The notes beneath the pieces are model-generated. The model did not search any database, had not been told where the DNA came from, and saw only the letters and a program-made list of their open reading frames with translations. Below, in pieces: positions 20,435-33,020 of a stretch of 64,000 nt of DNA (position 1 is the stretch's first letter; each line of letters starts with the position of its first letter). This stretch comes from Sambucus nigra. Lineage: Eukaryota; Streptophyta; Magnoliopsida; Dipsacales; Adoxaceae. Location: contig OX422213.1 of assembly GCA_949130495.1 (NCBI GenBank), positions 58,812,678 to 58,876,677 of the forward strand, read 5' to 3'. The translations under genes and the position numbers were made by a program.

Positions 20435-23400
20435 AATTTAGGCATACTTATTATCGCACATAAGCAGGAAATCATAAGGTATATATATATATTACACACA
20501 GCATATACTATCAACATTTATTTTATAATCACCCCCCTTTTATAACACTTTTGGGGTTATTGGCTCGAAATCCCACCTCGATCACCAATAGTGATTGGTT
20601 ATATTATCTCGGGATCACACTTCGAGCACAATATAAGTATATATATCTCATTGCACATGAGTAGACAATTTGTGAGCCATATATTTCACACTTCTTATCT
20701 TCTAAAATGTCGTACCCCAATAGAATGTCCTCATATCACGCATTAAGGGCTAAATGTTCGAAATGTCTCCTCGAACCACACCTCAAAGTACACATAAGTT
20801 CTTAATGGGAATCCAAGAACCTAAACCTTATGTACAGTTCATATAGGAAGTCTCACGCTACCTACAAATATGCTCATATAGGTATAAATTCAACCTATGA
20901 ATTGATCAGTGGGCTTTTCCAAAATTCCACTATCGTAAGGGCGTATTATCTTCTTTTCTCACTACGGTTGAGTCGTAGGCAAACACAACCTACTCAAAAT
21001 AACACTTTATCTCTATTCCTACCTGACCATCTCTCACAGGGTGGAATTTTAGGATTTCATTCTGATTCAAAATCATGTAGAGCGGCACTGTGCACTTGTG
21101 CACTCTCCCTTTTCAACTACATGTTAATCCATCCCGGTCACCCCATTCCGCTACTCCAGCGAAATGTTGGCTTAATTATGATGTTCACAGCCCATCAATA
21201 ATTTATAAGTCTGTCTCCTCCTTCCATCATTGGAAACATAGTTTCACTATCACATTTCGGTTGCTCATTTCGAGTCTATCTTTCTCTATCAACTAGCGGT
21301 GCGTCTGGAGACTATCTCATTATGTCCCTTCCTCAACACCGCTTCCCACTCACGTCATCTTTCCTCAAGTTGTACTCTATTCCCCTCTCTCTCCGGGTAT
21401 ATTATACTTTATAATTAGTTCACTCTTCGTAATTGGCGCACTTTTGGGGTTGGTTACTTTATAATTTCCCCATCGGCCTGCAAAATAATTTTTCCGCATC
21501 CCTCTATCTCGGATGTCTAAGAAGGCCAATTGATTAGGGCGCCCATACACCCTTTTCTCCGTGCACATTTGCAAAAACATTGCAAGCGTCGCACCCGTAA
21601 CGTGCTTTTCCTCAACTCTATCTTTGTCTACACGACGTGACTACAATTTTGCTGGTATTCTCCATCCCCTATAGACAAAAATCAAATCCTTGCCCATAAA
21701 GTTCCACTTATCCCTTCGTGGTGAAGTAAGCCTTTCATTGTTCCTCCACAACACTACCGGCTCCACTGATGTCCTAGCATCTAACAACGTCTCTTCTCCT
21801 GACGTGCATAAAAATCCAGTCGTATCCCCTTTCGCAACCGTACTTAAACAAGGGACCTCTCCCCCATGCATTCTTATTGAGCATTTTCGGAACAACACAT
21901 AGTCAAGATGCCCAAATTCCATTCCTCGACAATATGTGCAACCATACTCCAATATTTCTAAAGGAGTCAAGTGGCACCGTGCTTATACTATTACTAAGTC
22001 CTTAACACTAATTACAACAGCGAGCTCGATCTCTCCGCTCAGCGGTCCTGCGACATACCTTGACACACATCATTTAGGTTCCTACACATCGGAATCAATT
22101 ACTAAGATACGTTCACAATCTCTTAAATCTCTCACTTATTGATGAACAATAACAACTCGACCCACTTTCAGGTGAGGCATCGTCATATACCCCATTCACT
22201 CGAGGCTAAAACCTATATACTTCCTTGTCCATCACTCTAGTGGTTCAGATAGTTTTCGAACGTAACACGCTTGTACTCTCCGGAATGCAAAACTTATTGG
22301 AGTTATTATTTCCTCAAATAACTTCATGCTAAAATAAAATGCATGGCCCTAGAATCCACACTAGATATCTTTTCAAAAATCCCTGACTCTAGGCCATACT
22401 GATCGGTTTAGGTATCCCTCCTCTCGAACTTGGTATTATCGATCCTGAACACTATCATTCTGGTTCCCTTAGTTCTGCTGACCAAGAGGAACGCACTATG
22501 GGACTTAACAGTCCTGACTTAGAGTCTAATCATTAAATCCCCTAGCATCTCTCCACTTATGGCTTGCATCAACCCCATTACATTTAGTGTTAGTCTTTGA
22601 CTAAATCCTTAAACTCTCTTAGCACCGCCCACCTAAGAACATTTACCTCAACCTTGTAAGAAGTACCATACTGTCTTCATATACATAAGTCGTCCAAGAA
22701 GAGTTTTACCAAAATTGCGAATTACAATTCGAGGGTCCATTCTCTCAAGGGGTCTTTTTCCCTTATACCTATCTTATTGGTACAAGTTCACTTTAATGGA
22801 TAAATTTCTCTCTCACGATTGGCCTCTACCAGGCTTTCACGTGAGGGGTTCAAATATTCCCATTCACTTCGCTTCTGAATCCTCATTGGAGAACTTTGTG
22901 GTTAAACTATACGTAAGGTTCCTCTATTTGTATACGGACCCTCGGTCCGGATGTGGTGATTGGTATCTCCGCCACATCACCTCAAAAATTTTACCCAAAT
23001 TTTCACTTCTGGGTATTTCTACTCTATCCCTAAATGCCAAAACCTCTGTACATTCTACTTCCATTGGTTATCATGCACAGTCGTCGTTTTATCACATATT
23101 ACGGCTCGTTCTCATCAAAAATTTCTTCAGACTCCCTCCCACTATCACTGCATTGGGCGGGTTTAGATTAGCATTCCCCCTTGCCGTCGCGACACTTGAA
23201 AAATGCCTGCTATGCCTCAACAACCCTTGCAGCATCTACTTCCATTACACGGTAGGAGTGACCTCGACAACGGTCATCTCTCATATGATTACCATCTTCG
23301 AACACCCCATGCTTTATGCCGAGCTCCTCCCTCCTGCAGTCCTTCTAATGCCAATGCTGATCCTACCACCATATTTGATGTACCATGCCCAATCGAACTC

Positions 23401-23552
23401 GTATATATAACACTACATCTACTAAATAGCAGGAGAACGTAAACTACGTACGTAGAGGAGTACAATAATCCTAAGATAGGGCTCTATATCAATCAAACGA
23501 TACGCTGAAAACGTAGTAAGACGTACAGATCCTATGGACACTAGAACCTGAT

Positions 23553-23564
23553 GCTCTGATACCA
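23553..23564 (-). other. Primer-binding site of E (initiator tRNA-Met)
   Basis: The minus strand reads TGGTATCAGAGC two bases after the LTR end GTCACA. This is complementary to the 3' end of plant initiator tRNA-Met, the usual primer for Tekay-type elements. The following CATCAGGTTCTAGTGTCC is shared with C and D. Confidence 0.92.
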
Positions 23565-23566
23565 TA

Positions 23567-26500
23567 TGTGACACCCCGCCTAATTAAACATCGGGTGATC
23601 AAGCCTTTATTAAATTAAAACAGGTTTCTCAAATGGTTCATTCTTAGCATCATTGTCGAAAATTTTTTAATTACTAATCCCCTAAGTAAAATTAGACCGG
23701 TGCCAAATTTTATCTTTCTTAAAACAGATAAACCAACCATGCGGAAACAAAATAATCATGTACTACAACCCAATCAACAAAGTGTAAGTACAAAAGAATA
23801 AGAGTAATACCGAATAAACCATCGGATAAAAATTCTCAAGCAACAATATAACAAGAATAATCCATTAATCTGAAATTAAACATCTGAGACTAATACCGGA
23901 CCACAAGTCCATACCAAGAATAGTGAGAGATCCTGCACTAGATCTGAATGAGAGATATCATCTAATCAAAATCCTGTAAGCATCCACCATACTACAGCTT
24001 CGTGTCCCTGGAATGGAATCATCATACATGGCGTCCCTGTGGCTGGACACCTAAAAGGTTTTAAAAATATTTTATAGCAAGAGTTAGTACTCAAAACATT
24101 CTGAAAATATTTAACAAGCGTTTATCACAATATAAAATGCGGTTATTGATTACACATGTTAGGTTCTCGTACACTCTCTTGAGTTTACTCACCCCTCATC
24201 TTTTGTGCACACCTAACGTTCTACACTTAGTTTATCTAGCCATACCTCCCAAGCTAACTAAAACCAAAGTAGTCAACTGAACTTATCTGTACCTAAGTTC
24301 CAGTACCACCCATACAGTACAACCGTTTCACTAACATCCCGCGTATGTTAATTAATTCCCAAGTAACATTTCATCTATGTTATTTTCCAAGACTTATCAT
24401 TTAGTTTCACTACTAAAGTTACTAAAATTCTCACAATTGTTGACTTCCCACTTGTGTAATTAAGTTTCGCTACTTAAATTACTAAATAGGTTTTCTCTAT
24501 CTAAAGGTGCATTTCGTAATTAAGTTTCACTACTTAACTTACCCGTTCAGTATGTATCTTTAAATACATAATATGTCAATCTACTAATACACAGAAGTAG
24601 AATATCATCAAGTATATATTTCACACACAATATATATACCAAAATATCAGTCATTACTATCTTGTCCTTTTCACACACATAAAGGACTCTTAGTTCGGGA
24701 TAACTCATTGACCCCAAATTAGAATTGGTTCGGAATGATACATCGACCCCAATTATTTATATACACAAATAAAGATCTCTTGGTTCGGAATGATTCATCG
24801 ACCCCAAGTGAGAGTTGGTACGGAATTATCCATCGACCCCAACTATTTTAAAAATATATATGTACACATATTCTGGTTCGGGACTCTTTCATCGCGACAC
24901 CACTTCAAGGTTTGGTTTGGCATTTCTCATCGACCCCAAACATAAAACAACTTTATGTTAGTTCGGAATGTCTCATCGACCCTAACATAATTAATTTAGG
25001 TATAAATCTCTCGACCTAAAAGATCACATAATTCAGTAGATACACGCCCGACCTATTAATCATATACGTACGTAATATTTTAGTCTCATATATTTACCGT
25101 ACAATATTCGCTTTACGATTTATCTCATAAATCGCATTTATTTGAGTATTGACACAACTCTAAGGGTCCTAGTTACCCCTTACATATAATTTCAGTAGTT
25201 ATTGCTTACCCTAGTGGTCTATTACTTAAATTGAATTTACTTCGCCTCGTAACTCAATTTCCAAAGTCCCCGATACTCTACTAAATCGGATTATTCTCAT
25301 CGGTCCGTAATCCAAGCCCTACACCCAATGGCCTTATCGGACCTCAACAATATACCTACTGGTCTTATTTTCACTCCCATATAAGTATATTATAAACCCT
25401 AGGATACTCATTCATTCCCCAAAATCAACTAAGACTTAAACACGAAAAATTCGAAAAAAATAGCTTGCGTCGATCGATCGACTGCTGGGTTCGATCGATC
25501 GACATAGTCGATCGATCGATAGATCGAGATCAATCGATCGATCGAACAGGGACAAACGCAGTTCGTCTTCTTCGTTAAGCTTTTCCTCCATTAAAAAATC
25601 TTCAAACTCCATTATAGTCCACCAAACTTCGACCCAATGATCCAATTATGTTTTCACATATACTAGGACAATTTCTAACGTGAAAAATACATCACAAACT
25701 CCAATTCCTTTAAAGAAATAGTGAATTAAACCGAAATTTCTTGAAACCCTAGTTATGGTGTTCTTTCCATATTATCATTCAAAATCCAAATTTTAATCCG
25801 AAAAATCATCAAGTCTAATCTGAATCTTAATCCTCTACATAAGGTAAATCATTCTACATGCGATTCCTATCCCAACATGTATAAATATCATCTTTCTCCA
25901 ATCAAGATAATGATTTAAACAAAACTATTCAAAAACCCTACACATGGGTATTATAACTTTATAATTTTTGCAATAAACAACTTGCCTTATGATCAGTAGG
26001 GTCTGATTTTGTGGTTGTAGTTGATGATTGATGATCTTCATCCTTCAATCCTTCTTCCCCAACAAGTTGATAGTGAAAATCTCCTTTGAATCCTTCCCAA
26101 TTCTTCCTTTTGCCTTGAGAATGGTTTCTCTCTTATCTCTAATGGCTATGGTGTATTTTCATGGCTTTTCTAACCCTAACCCCTCTATCATACGACTGAT
26201 ATAAAGCTCTCAATTTCTTAGGTCTCCATACCCTATCATGTTGAAAGACCAAAACTCCCCCGAACGGTCTCGGTTTAGTCCAAAATTACCTAGGGACTCA
26301 ACTAGTACCCCCGAGTATACTATTTTGACTAATTTGACCCTTCCGGACTCATCTGTGACCTCTAAATTATTATTTGAGTCACTTAAAAAAATATTACTCA
26401 TTCTCACCCCAACACGGTCTACACGCGTTAAGCAACTATTTACCACTCGCACTAAGTAAATATAATGAGGCAATATAAATCGGTATCTATCTCTCGATTA

Positions 26501-26640
26501 ATATTCCATAATTACAATTTTAAATAAAACTCATTAAATTACTATTCTTACGTAATTTAAATTAAGCCGTATATTCTCATTTAATTCTCCAACCTAATTA
26601 AATAAAATATTTGGAATATTCAGAAATTCGGGGTATTACA
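23567..26640 (-). repeat. 5' LTR of element E
   Basis: Starts TGTAATACCCCG on the minus strand at 26640 and ends GGTGTCACA at 23567. It carries the same ordered signals as the 3' LTR: donor motif (rc of 25980-25987), ATCGATCG cluster (25469-25544) and stem-loop train (24688-25060). The two LTRs differ at scattered sites only. Confidence 0.93.
24688..25060 (-). repeat. Stem-loop train (E 5' LTR)
   Basis: Second LTR copy of the train at 17876-18248, with the same cores and arms apart from a few substitutions, such as TTAG for TTGG in the first unit. Confidence 0.85.
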
Positions 26641-26645
26641 CACTA
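26641..26645. repeat. Target-site duplication of E, right
   Basis: CACTA, matching 16736-16740. Confidence 0.9.
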
Positions 26646-27892
26646 ATTGTCTTACTTTGTTTTCAATCTATAGTTTATGGTAGACTTTGTTGAACTCATT
26701 AATAAGAGAGTTGATTAGATGAAGGAGAATGTTGACCTGAACAAGGCATTAGATGAGCCATAAAAGGAATTCAATGATACCCTAGAAGAAGGCTAAAGAT
26801 CATGATGATGTAATGAAATCTAAAGACTCGAACATCTCCAATATGAGGTCAAATGTCAATGAGTTAAAGAAGGTTACCGAGGAGTTCTCCTAGTCTTTGG
26901 TGCTGGTGTTGGAGGCCAGTTATAATGCCTTTAACAAAGGTGGGGACAAGGACTTTGCCCATCCTAAAAAATAATTGGACTTCATCCATAAGTCTTTCTT
27001 CAAGAAAGGATGAGATGAGGCCTTAGTAAAGGCCTAATTTATCATCGAGTCTAAGTTATTTTTCTAGCATGCAATTGGTACTCCTCTTGACCTGAGGAAG
27101 AGGATATAAAAAAGTTCATTGAGAAGAAGAAGGAGGCCATTGATAATACAAGACTACCACCGATTAGGATAAGGTGGTATTAGAGAAGGAGACTCATGCT
27201 AAGTAAACTAGTTTAGGATCTTCTTGTATCTTTAATTCTTTTTCTCTTCTTATATATTCTCTTGTAAAGGCTTGACCCAATGTTCAATGAATGATATAAT
27301 ATAAATTTTTAGATTCATCGTATTTTCCTCTATTTTGGCTTCTTTACATGTATTTATATGTTTGCGTTTAATTTCTGAATGGCTTTATTTTTCTTTTATA
27401 GTTTGATAATAATTTAACATTAGTGTACATCATCCAATAGAGTGAAGATTTGGACTTCATCCTTGGAGGAGATTCCCATGATCTATATCGAGCAGCATTT
27501 ATCATTATTTATCAAGCACTTCAGAAGATGACAAGTGTCCATAGTTACTAGTCAAGTGTAGTCATTATTCTTTAGACCGACCTTGGGGAAGTGAGAAACA
27601 TAACTAGTCTGCTTCAAACTGAACTTTTTTTTGGAGAGGATCTCGGTAAGATCAAGTAGCCCTACTAGAAGAATAAAGAGATCAAATATGGTCTGTATCG
27701 CTGAACATGAAACTAAGGTACCTATTCAGGAAAAGGGTCATTGGACAGGGTTATCGATTATAACGAAGGTTGGATGGATGCCCCATTACATTTAAATGAA
27801 GGCAACCGGGTAGCCTATAAGCATGGATGGCTATATTCATAGGATGTGTTCAAAATCCCGAAGGATTCCTTGTTCTTATTTTTGTACTGTTA
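26646..27892 (+). pseudogene. PF04195-like ORF copy 1, C-terminal part
   Basis: Continues the reading interrupted by element E. Between stops the frame reads FVELINKRVD, ENVDLNKALDE, then VNELKKVTEEFS, SYNAFNKGGDKDF and LDFIHKSFFKK. This is a coiled-coil-like stretch followed by the terminal region usual for PF04195-type proteins. At least eight in-frame stops are present. A last exon-like frame at about 27778-27892 reads APLHLNEGNRVAYKHGWLYS, then DVFKIPKDS, and ends TGTTAA at 27887-27892, overlapping the start of the X2 LTR. Confidence 0.55.
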
Positions 27893-28375
27893 ATACCAAA
27901 AATTACCCACTTATGTGGACCAATCAGAAATAGACAAGTGTCATCCACTGTGGTAATAATCTTAGTCAGCAAGGAATAACCACCGACCAAGGCCTAGAAT
28001 GTCGACCTGCATACATGAAGCCTAACCAACACCAGGAAGCCCGACCAACAGTAGGGAGATCGACCAACAATATCAGCAAAATGCCAACAGCTAGAAACAT
28101 TATGGACATTATGTACGGATGTAAATTCCTAGTTTATAAGGCATTCCATCCTTTAACATTCCATCTCTTTGGCTCCCTAATGGGATATAAATACATTGTA
28201 ATACCTTTATCAAGGGAAAGTGATTGAAAGGCAAACACAAGGAAATAATAAACATAGTGGGCGTAAGCTTTTCTCTATAAGTCGAACCACTTTAAAAACC
28301 TTTATTGTCTCTTTGTTTTACTTACAAATTTTATTAGTGATTAAATAATTAGACCTACTATAGTTTTTTACATCA
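27888..28375 (+). mobile_element. 5' LTR of Tat element X2
   Basis: Begins TGTTAATACC and ends TTTTTTACATCA, six bases before a Tat-type primer site. Its start and end match the minus-strand LTR of element G (31706-32180). It has a TATA box at 28186-28193 and a GTGG-rich upstream part. At 488 bp it is short, unlike the 2.8-3.7-kb Tekay LTRs here. Confidence 0.8.
28186..28193 (+). promoter_or_regulatory. TATA box in the X2 LTR
   Basis: TATAAATA, about 190 bp before the LTR end. Confidence 0.5.
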
Positions 28376-28381
28376 ATAGAT

Positions 28382-28399
28382 TGGCGTCGTCTGTGGGAA
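28382..28399 (+). other. Primer-binding site of X2 (Tat type)
   Basis: TGGCGTCGTCTGTGGGAA just downstream of the LTR end. It closely matches the TGGCGCCGTCTGTGGGAA-type primer site typical of Tat-lineage elements. Confidence 0.85.
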
Positions 28400-28440
28400 C
28401 GTATTTCTAAATATTTTTATTCTCATTCATTGATTCAAAA

Positions 28441-30150
28441 ATGACTGACATTCCTGAATTTAGTGCGAGAAACGATGGCAATCCGCTTATTCCAACTCTT
28501 CCTCTAATAAATAATGATCTGACTGGAATCTTGGCTAGTCTTGCCAAAGGGCATGAAGCTATGAAGGATACTATTATGCAATTGGCCCAAATACTACAAG
28601 ATGGATCTCCCACCTTGTTTATTCATGGTAATAGGAATATGCCACCACCGCATCCAAGAACTAGCAGGCACAACCAATGCAGGACTACCAGGGACACATC
28701 CTACCATCCAAGAGCGAGTTCTTCTCTTAGGACTTCAGAGCCTTATGATGAGCAATCCTTTACTCCTGAAAGATTAAGTGCTTTAGAAAGACTGAGCAAA
28801 TAATCTCCCTTTGATTGTCTGGGCCCCGTAGGGAATAGAAATATTCCTAGGGCATTGTCTAGTAATACTCGATGACCAATCGATCAGTATGAGGGCTCAG
28901 TCCAATCCATATCAGATGCCCAACGATCTATCCGTGCTGAGAAGACCTCACAGGAGGAGCACTCAACATAAATAATTGGCAATAATAGCCAAGGTAGCAC
29001 TCATAAATCTGATTTTTCCAATAATGCATGGAAGGACTCTATTCAACAATTAGAAGATAGGTTATGAGAGATAGTAAAGACGAAGAACCCTTTGGAATGA
29101 AGCTTTGTGAAAAAGTCTCATTTTGTCCAAACTATTATGGATTTTCCCACTCCTTCAAAGTTTAAATCTCCTATGGTTAATCCCAAGTATGATGGGAAAA
29201 TATATCATGTTCTTCACATAGATAAGTAGCAAGCACCAACTGGTATTATGTTGTCCCTAATGAGATGAGATACAGGGCGTTCTCAGGAATAATCACAGGT
29301 CTTGCTCAGTTTTAATACAACTGCCTTCCTCGGGGACAAATTTCTAGTTTTAATAAGATTACCGAGCTGTTTATTGACAACTTCTGCTTTGGATCCAAGC
29401 CTGTAAAAAGAGTAGCTCACCTGTTAAGTGTGAGGCAGCGGGTATGAGAGAGTACAAGGGACTATATTACTCGCTCTAATAATAAAAAGTTAGAGGTGAT
29501 TGACTATAAGGAAAAAGCATCTATTACATCTCTCATGAGTGGACTGCTCCCTGAGAAAATTTATTTCGCTCTTGCCAAAGATCCTCTAAAGAATATGAAC
29601 GAATTAATGGCCAAAGCAGCCAATATAATGAATGTTGAGGAAACTAAGGCAGCGAAATAAGGCTCGGGCATAAAGTTTGTGGGCCAAATCGAAAAGAAGA
29701 AGCATAAGGAACACAAAGAGAAGAAAAATTCAAGGAAAAATAAGATTGGTGATAGGCCCATGAAATAAAACAATTACACTCCATTAACGATGGGCATTCA
29801 CCATGTTTTAGAGGAAATTAAGCATAGTAAGGAGGTACGTTGGCCCAAGAAGCTAAGAGAACCTATTGGGAAGAGGTAGAAATCCAAATACTATGAATTT
29901 AAAAGGATCATGTTCATACTACAAATCATGCTCTGCAAAATGAGATAAAAACCCTCATTCGACGAGGAAATCAGAACAAGTTTATCGATCGACAGGACAA
30001 TAAAGGAGCTCGGCATAGGTCAAAATCTCCATGCAAGCCCAGGGAAGAGAAGAAAAGAAATCATGAAGATGATCCCGACTTACCCAAAGAAACCCAAGAA
30101 ACCGGAGCGTGAGGTATTTACACTTAGTTTTAATACCTTTTATTGTCAGA
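28441..30150 (+). pseudogene. Gag remnant of Tat element X2
   Basis: ATG at 28441 opens 120 residues (MTDIPEFSARNDGN...) and stops at 28801-28803. Gag-like sequence continues with scattered stops. From about 29140 it reads FPTPSKFKSP, then NPKYDGK, then LPRGQISSFNKITELFIDNF, then VAHLLSVRQ and ASITSLMSGLLPEKI. This is the retrotransposon gag domain of Tat elements. A degenerate zinc-finger context (DHVHTTNHALQNEIKTLIRR) is at about 29908-29965; the second Cys pair is lost. Gag packages the RNA and forms the particle; this copy cannot be functional. Confidence 0.8.
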
Positions 30151-30700
30151 TGATTACCGGAGGAGATGATGGAGGTGGAGATCACACTGCTGGGAGAAAA
30201 TCTTACCTCAATGAGGCTATATCTTGTTTTTACATCCATAGGATCAATCTAGTCGAAGAAGATATACTAAGGAAGGTTAATAAAGAAAAAATAGTAATTG
30301 GGTTAATCTAGCCCATGATGACCCTTTGGTGATCAAATTTAGGTACTAGGACACAATCATTTCTAGGGTGTTGATTAACAATGGTAGATCAGCATATATC
30401 ATGTTTTATTCATATTTTCAAAATCTAGATTCGAAGTTTAGTCAACTACATCCTTACCACAGGTATTGATCATTTTTCTATTGGAAAAGTTTATCCTTTT
30501 GGCACAATCAAGATGGAGGCACCCGTCCAGCAAGTGGGATAAAAAAAGTTCATTTCTTTATGATGGATAAGAATGTGCAGTCAGCCTACAATGTCATAAG
30601 GGGAAGAGTAGGATTGAAGAAGTCTGAAGCAGTTCCCTCAACAGTCCATCAGTGTTATAGTTCCCGACCAACGTTGGAGCAGGTGTGGTGAAAGGTGATA
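30151..30700 (+). pseudogene. Protease remnant of Tat element X2
   Basis: A linker (ITGGDDGGGDHTAGRKSYLNE) is followed by HDDPLVIKFRY and, at about 30366-30394, VLINNGRSA. In Tat retropepsins this position is normally a DNG or DSG triad. Here the catalytic Asp is Asn, so the active site is lost as well as the frame. Confidence 0.65.
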
Positions 30701-30799
30701 AAAAAGTAGCCCGAGAATTATATTACTCCTCTACCAAGAAAGAGGATCTGGAAGAAATAAAAAAGAAAACCACCACTTACCAAGTGGATATTACTGAGC

Positions 30800-31705
30800 C
30801 CAATAACATATATGAGGTCGAAACTTTAGATCCAAGAGAGGAGACATAGTTGGTAAAAGGAAAAATTATGGAAGAAACGGATAATATCATCATAGACAAC
30901 GACAAGCCAGAGAAAATTACACAGTCGGAAAAATGCTAGACCCTATTCTTAAATAAGAGCTAGTGACGTTCCTGAGACAGATAAAGCACGTGTTCGCTTA
31001 GAGTCATGAGGACATGCCTGGGATTGATCCCCATTTCCTCTTCCATGAGATCAACGTCAACAAGTAAGCCAAGACATTAAAGAAAAGGCGTAGAGTATTT
31101 AGCCCCGAGAGGAACTAGGCTATCCAGGAGGAGGTTGAGAAACTTCAGAAAGCCTCATTCATTGAAGATGTGAAATATCCAGATTAGATGGCCAACGTTG
31201 TTATGGTCAGAAATAAAAATTTTAAATGGAAAATGTGTGTGGACTTCACAGATTTGAATAAAGCCTGCCCAATGGACCACTTTCCTTTACCTAGGATTGA
31301 TAAATTTATTCATTCTACGTTAGGGAATGAACTATTGAGTTTTATGGATGCATATTTTGGTCATAATCATATTAAGTTGAAGCCCGAAGATAGGGAAAGA
31401 ACTTCTTTCATTACTCCCCAAGGAACTTATTGCTATAATGTTATGCCATTTGGTTTAAAAATACACAAGATACTTACCAAAGGTTGGTGAACAAAGTCTT
31501 TGAGTAACAAATAGGAAAAAAACATGGAGGTATATGTAGATGACGTGCTGACAAAGAGTAAAAAATCATCAGATCATATTGCCGACCTTAGCCAAACCTT
31601 TGATCAGCTAGAGAAGCACCAGATGAAGTTGAATCCGACCAAGTACATATTCGGTGTCCAAGAAGGCATGTTTCTTGGGTACATAGTGAATTAGAAGGGA
31701 ATTAT
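30800..31705 (+). pseudogene. Reverse transcriptase N-terminal half, Tat element X2
   Basis: Readable Tat RT with in-frame stops: HEDMPGIDPHFLFHEINVNK, then KRRRVFSPERN, then VVMVRNKNFKWKMCVDFTDL, NKACPMDHFPLPRID, ELLSFMDAYFGHNHIKLK, TSFITPQGTYCYNVMPFGLK. The catalytic YVDD is intact at 31533-31544, followed by MKLNPTKYIFGVQEGMFLGY. A frame break lies near 31460-31490. The gene is cut at 31705, inside the usual GI-V/E-NP segment, by the LTR of element G. RNase H and integrase are absent from the window. Confidence 0.9.
31701..31705. repeat. Presumed target duplication beside element G
   Basis: ATTAT flanks the end of the G LTR. Its partner is not in the window, so it is only a prediction. 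Confidence 0.35.
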
Positions 31706-32180
31706 TGATGCAAAAAACTAAACTAAAACTAATTAATTGATCACAGATAAAGTAAGTAAAATAAACAAGACACAAAAGATTTTAAAAGTGTTTCGGCTCA
31801 ATGGAATAACCTACATCCACTATTATGTATTGACTGCCTTGAGTGTTTTTTCATTCCCTTGCAATGAGGGTGGTACAATGTATTTATATCCTAAGGGAGT
31901 CTTGATCGTTGTCATGTGAAAGGATCGAATGCCTTTATATGTTTGGCATTTACATCAATACGTAATGAAAATTAATTATATGAACTTTGTCACCTCATAG
32001 GCCATACGGGCTGTAAGATCGCTGGCCCTTAGTTGGCTGTACATAATGGATCTTCGGTAGTTTGTAAAGCTTCCTTGTGGGTTAGGCTTTTCCATCATGA
32101 TGACTTGGAATTATGCCACATTGGATGACACTGCAATCTTGTAATTGGTCCACGTAGAGTGGTAAATTTTGGAATTAACA
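31706..32180 (-). mobile_element. 3' LTR of minus-strand Tat element G
   Basis: The reverse complement begins TGTTAATTCCAAAATTTACC and ends TTTTTTGCATCA, aligning with the X2 LTR (TGTTAATACCAAAAATTACC ... TTTTTTACATCA). It is 475 bp against 488. It interrupts the RT of X2. Shared inner words include ACGTGGACCAAT and GTGTCATCCA. Confidence 0.8.
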
Positions 32181-32197
32181 GAATCCCCCAATGTTTC
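32181..32197 (-). other. Polypurine tract of element G
   Basis: The minus strand reads GAAACATTGGGGGATTC immediately before the LTR start TGTTAATT. Confidence 0.65.
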
Positions 32198-32440
32198 ATA
32201 CTTTGAGTTGGTGCAAAATGTGGGATATTATGCTTTGGCAGTAGCTTAGGTTATTTGGTTGGCTTCAGAGCTTCCAGACTTATGAAATTGACTCACTTAA
32301 TTGGCAGTTTTTGAGCGCGAATGACAATTTTATAAATATTTCAAATTTTATGGAATATTTATGGGGTATCTTTGTCTTTTCATCTGTCAGCCGCTGTAAA
32401 TCCAGCTATCGTTCGCTTTAATCTTTGTCTTTTCTCTCCT
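32198..32440. other. Spacer between the G LTR and its antisense ORF
   Basis: No coding frame. It would contain the promoter of the antisense ORF, if any. A TATAAATA at about 32331-32338 (TTTTATAAATATTTC) is the only candidate signal. Confidence 0.3.
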
Positions 32441-33015
32441 GTTGAGGGTCATTGATTCCCCTCCATCTTTATTACTAAATGTGGTTTCACATATCTTCCC
32501 AATCCTCTGTGTTTGGAGTTTTGTCAATATTTTGACATTGTACCTGCAAGAGTGTCTCCTAACACATGGAGCGTTATAAATGAAGTTTATGGGTTAAATC
32601 AAATTTATGGAACCCATCTAGGTATTTCAAAAATTATGTTTTGTTATAAATGGGTAACTAGTGATACCACATTTTATTTGAAAACTAGGGCTGCTAGTAA
32701 AGCTTTGATAGTTAATCTCCCTAATTCTAATAGGGATTATTTTGATCATGGTGTTATTGTAAAAAATTGGCAACATATCCCTTTAGTTGGAGGTTCTAAA
32801 TACGAAGGACCTAGATGTCTGCTCTTTGGCAATGGAATAGGTTGTTTTATGTTTTAGTAAATTTTCCCTATTTATATTTGATAAAATGTCATATTGACTA
32901 TTGTTTTATAAATTGATTTGCAGTTGAGCGAAAAAGAAAGTGCCCCACATAGAGCGAAGTAAATTTGAGAGAGTTAAATTTTATCTGGGGTCTTCATAAG
33001 GTAGGTGATGAAGAG
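32441..33015 (+). pseudogene. PF04195-like ORF copy 2 (antisense in Tat element G), N-terminal part
   Basis: The frame from about 32471 reads KCGFTYLPNP, LEFCQYFDIVPARVSPNTW, VYGLNQIYGTHLGIS, LIVNLPNSNRDYF. This is the pattern of the PF04195 putative gypsy-type transposon domain. Exon 1 ends ATAG|GTTGTT at 32840; the intron is 32841-32923 (83 bp, acceptor TTTGCAG). Exon 2 resumes in frame (VERKRKCPT, one TAG, then LRELNFIWGLHKVGDEEH). The gene is interrupted at 33015 by element C and resumes at 57937. It lies on the strand opposite to the LTR and polypurine tract of G, between pol position and 3' LTR. That is the arrangement known for antisense extra ORFs in some Tat elements. Function is unknown. 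Confidence 0.7.
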
Positions 33016-33020
33016 CATGT
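33016..33020. repeat. Target-site duplication of C, left
   Basis: CATGT, repeated at 57932-57936. Confidence 0.9.

Larger units (their letters stand above)
19850..23566 (-). pseudogene. Degenerate internal region of element E
   Basis: The polypurine tract (rc of TACTTCCCCCC, 19850-19862) lies at its 3' end and the primer site at its 5' end. On the minus strand around 22760-22800, pieces reminiscent of a gag core can be read between stops (ERE..., SELVP-like). A protease, RT or integrase could not be placed, and 3.7 kb is too short for a full gag-pol (normally about 4.5-5 kb). The stretch 19980-20640 resembles LTR sequence and carries its own stem-loops (20225-20434). A 231-residue plus-strand open frame at 22715-23410 lies antisense to the gag remains and shows no family features. 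Confidence 0.5.
16741..26640 (-). mobile_element. Complete Tekay-like LTR retrotransposon E, 9.9 kb
   Basis: Minus-strand element with LTRs at 23567-26640 (5' LTR, 3074 bp) and 16741-19849 (3' LTR, 3109 bp). The primer site is at 23553-23564, the polypurine tract at 19850-19862, and the 5-bp duplications are CACTA. The 35-bp LTR length difference is nearly explained by two short duplications present only in the 3' LTR. One is 16 bp near 16862-16893; the other is 18 bp inside the ATCGATCG cluster near 18711-18745. The internal 3717 bp has no intact gag or pol frame. It interrupts PF04195-like pseudogene copy 1. Confidence 0.93.

Noticed and set aside
22715..23410. 231-residue plus-strand open frame inside element E
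   Set aside because: It is antisense to the gag position of a minus-strand element, has no recognisable domain, and its codon content looks like a mirror of degraded gag. No promoter or intron evidence.
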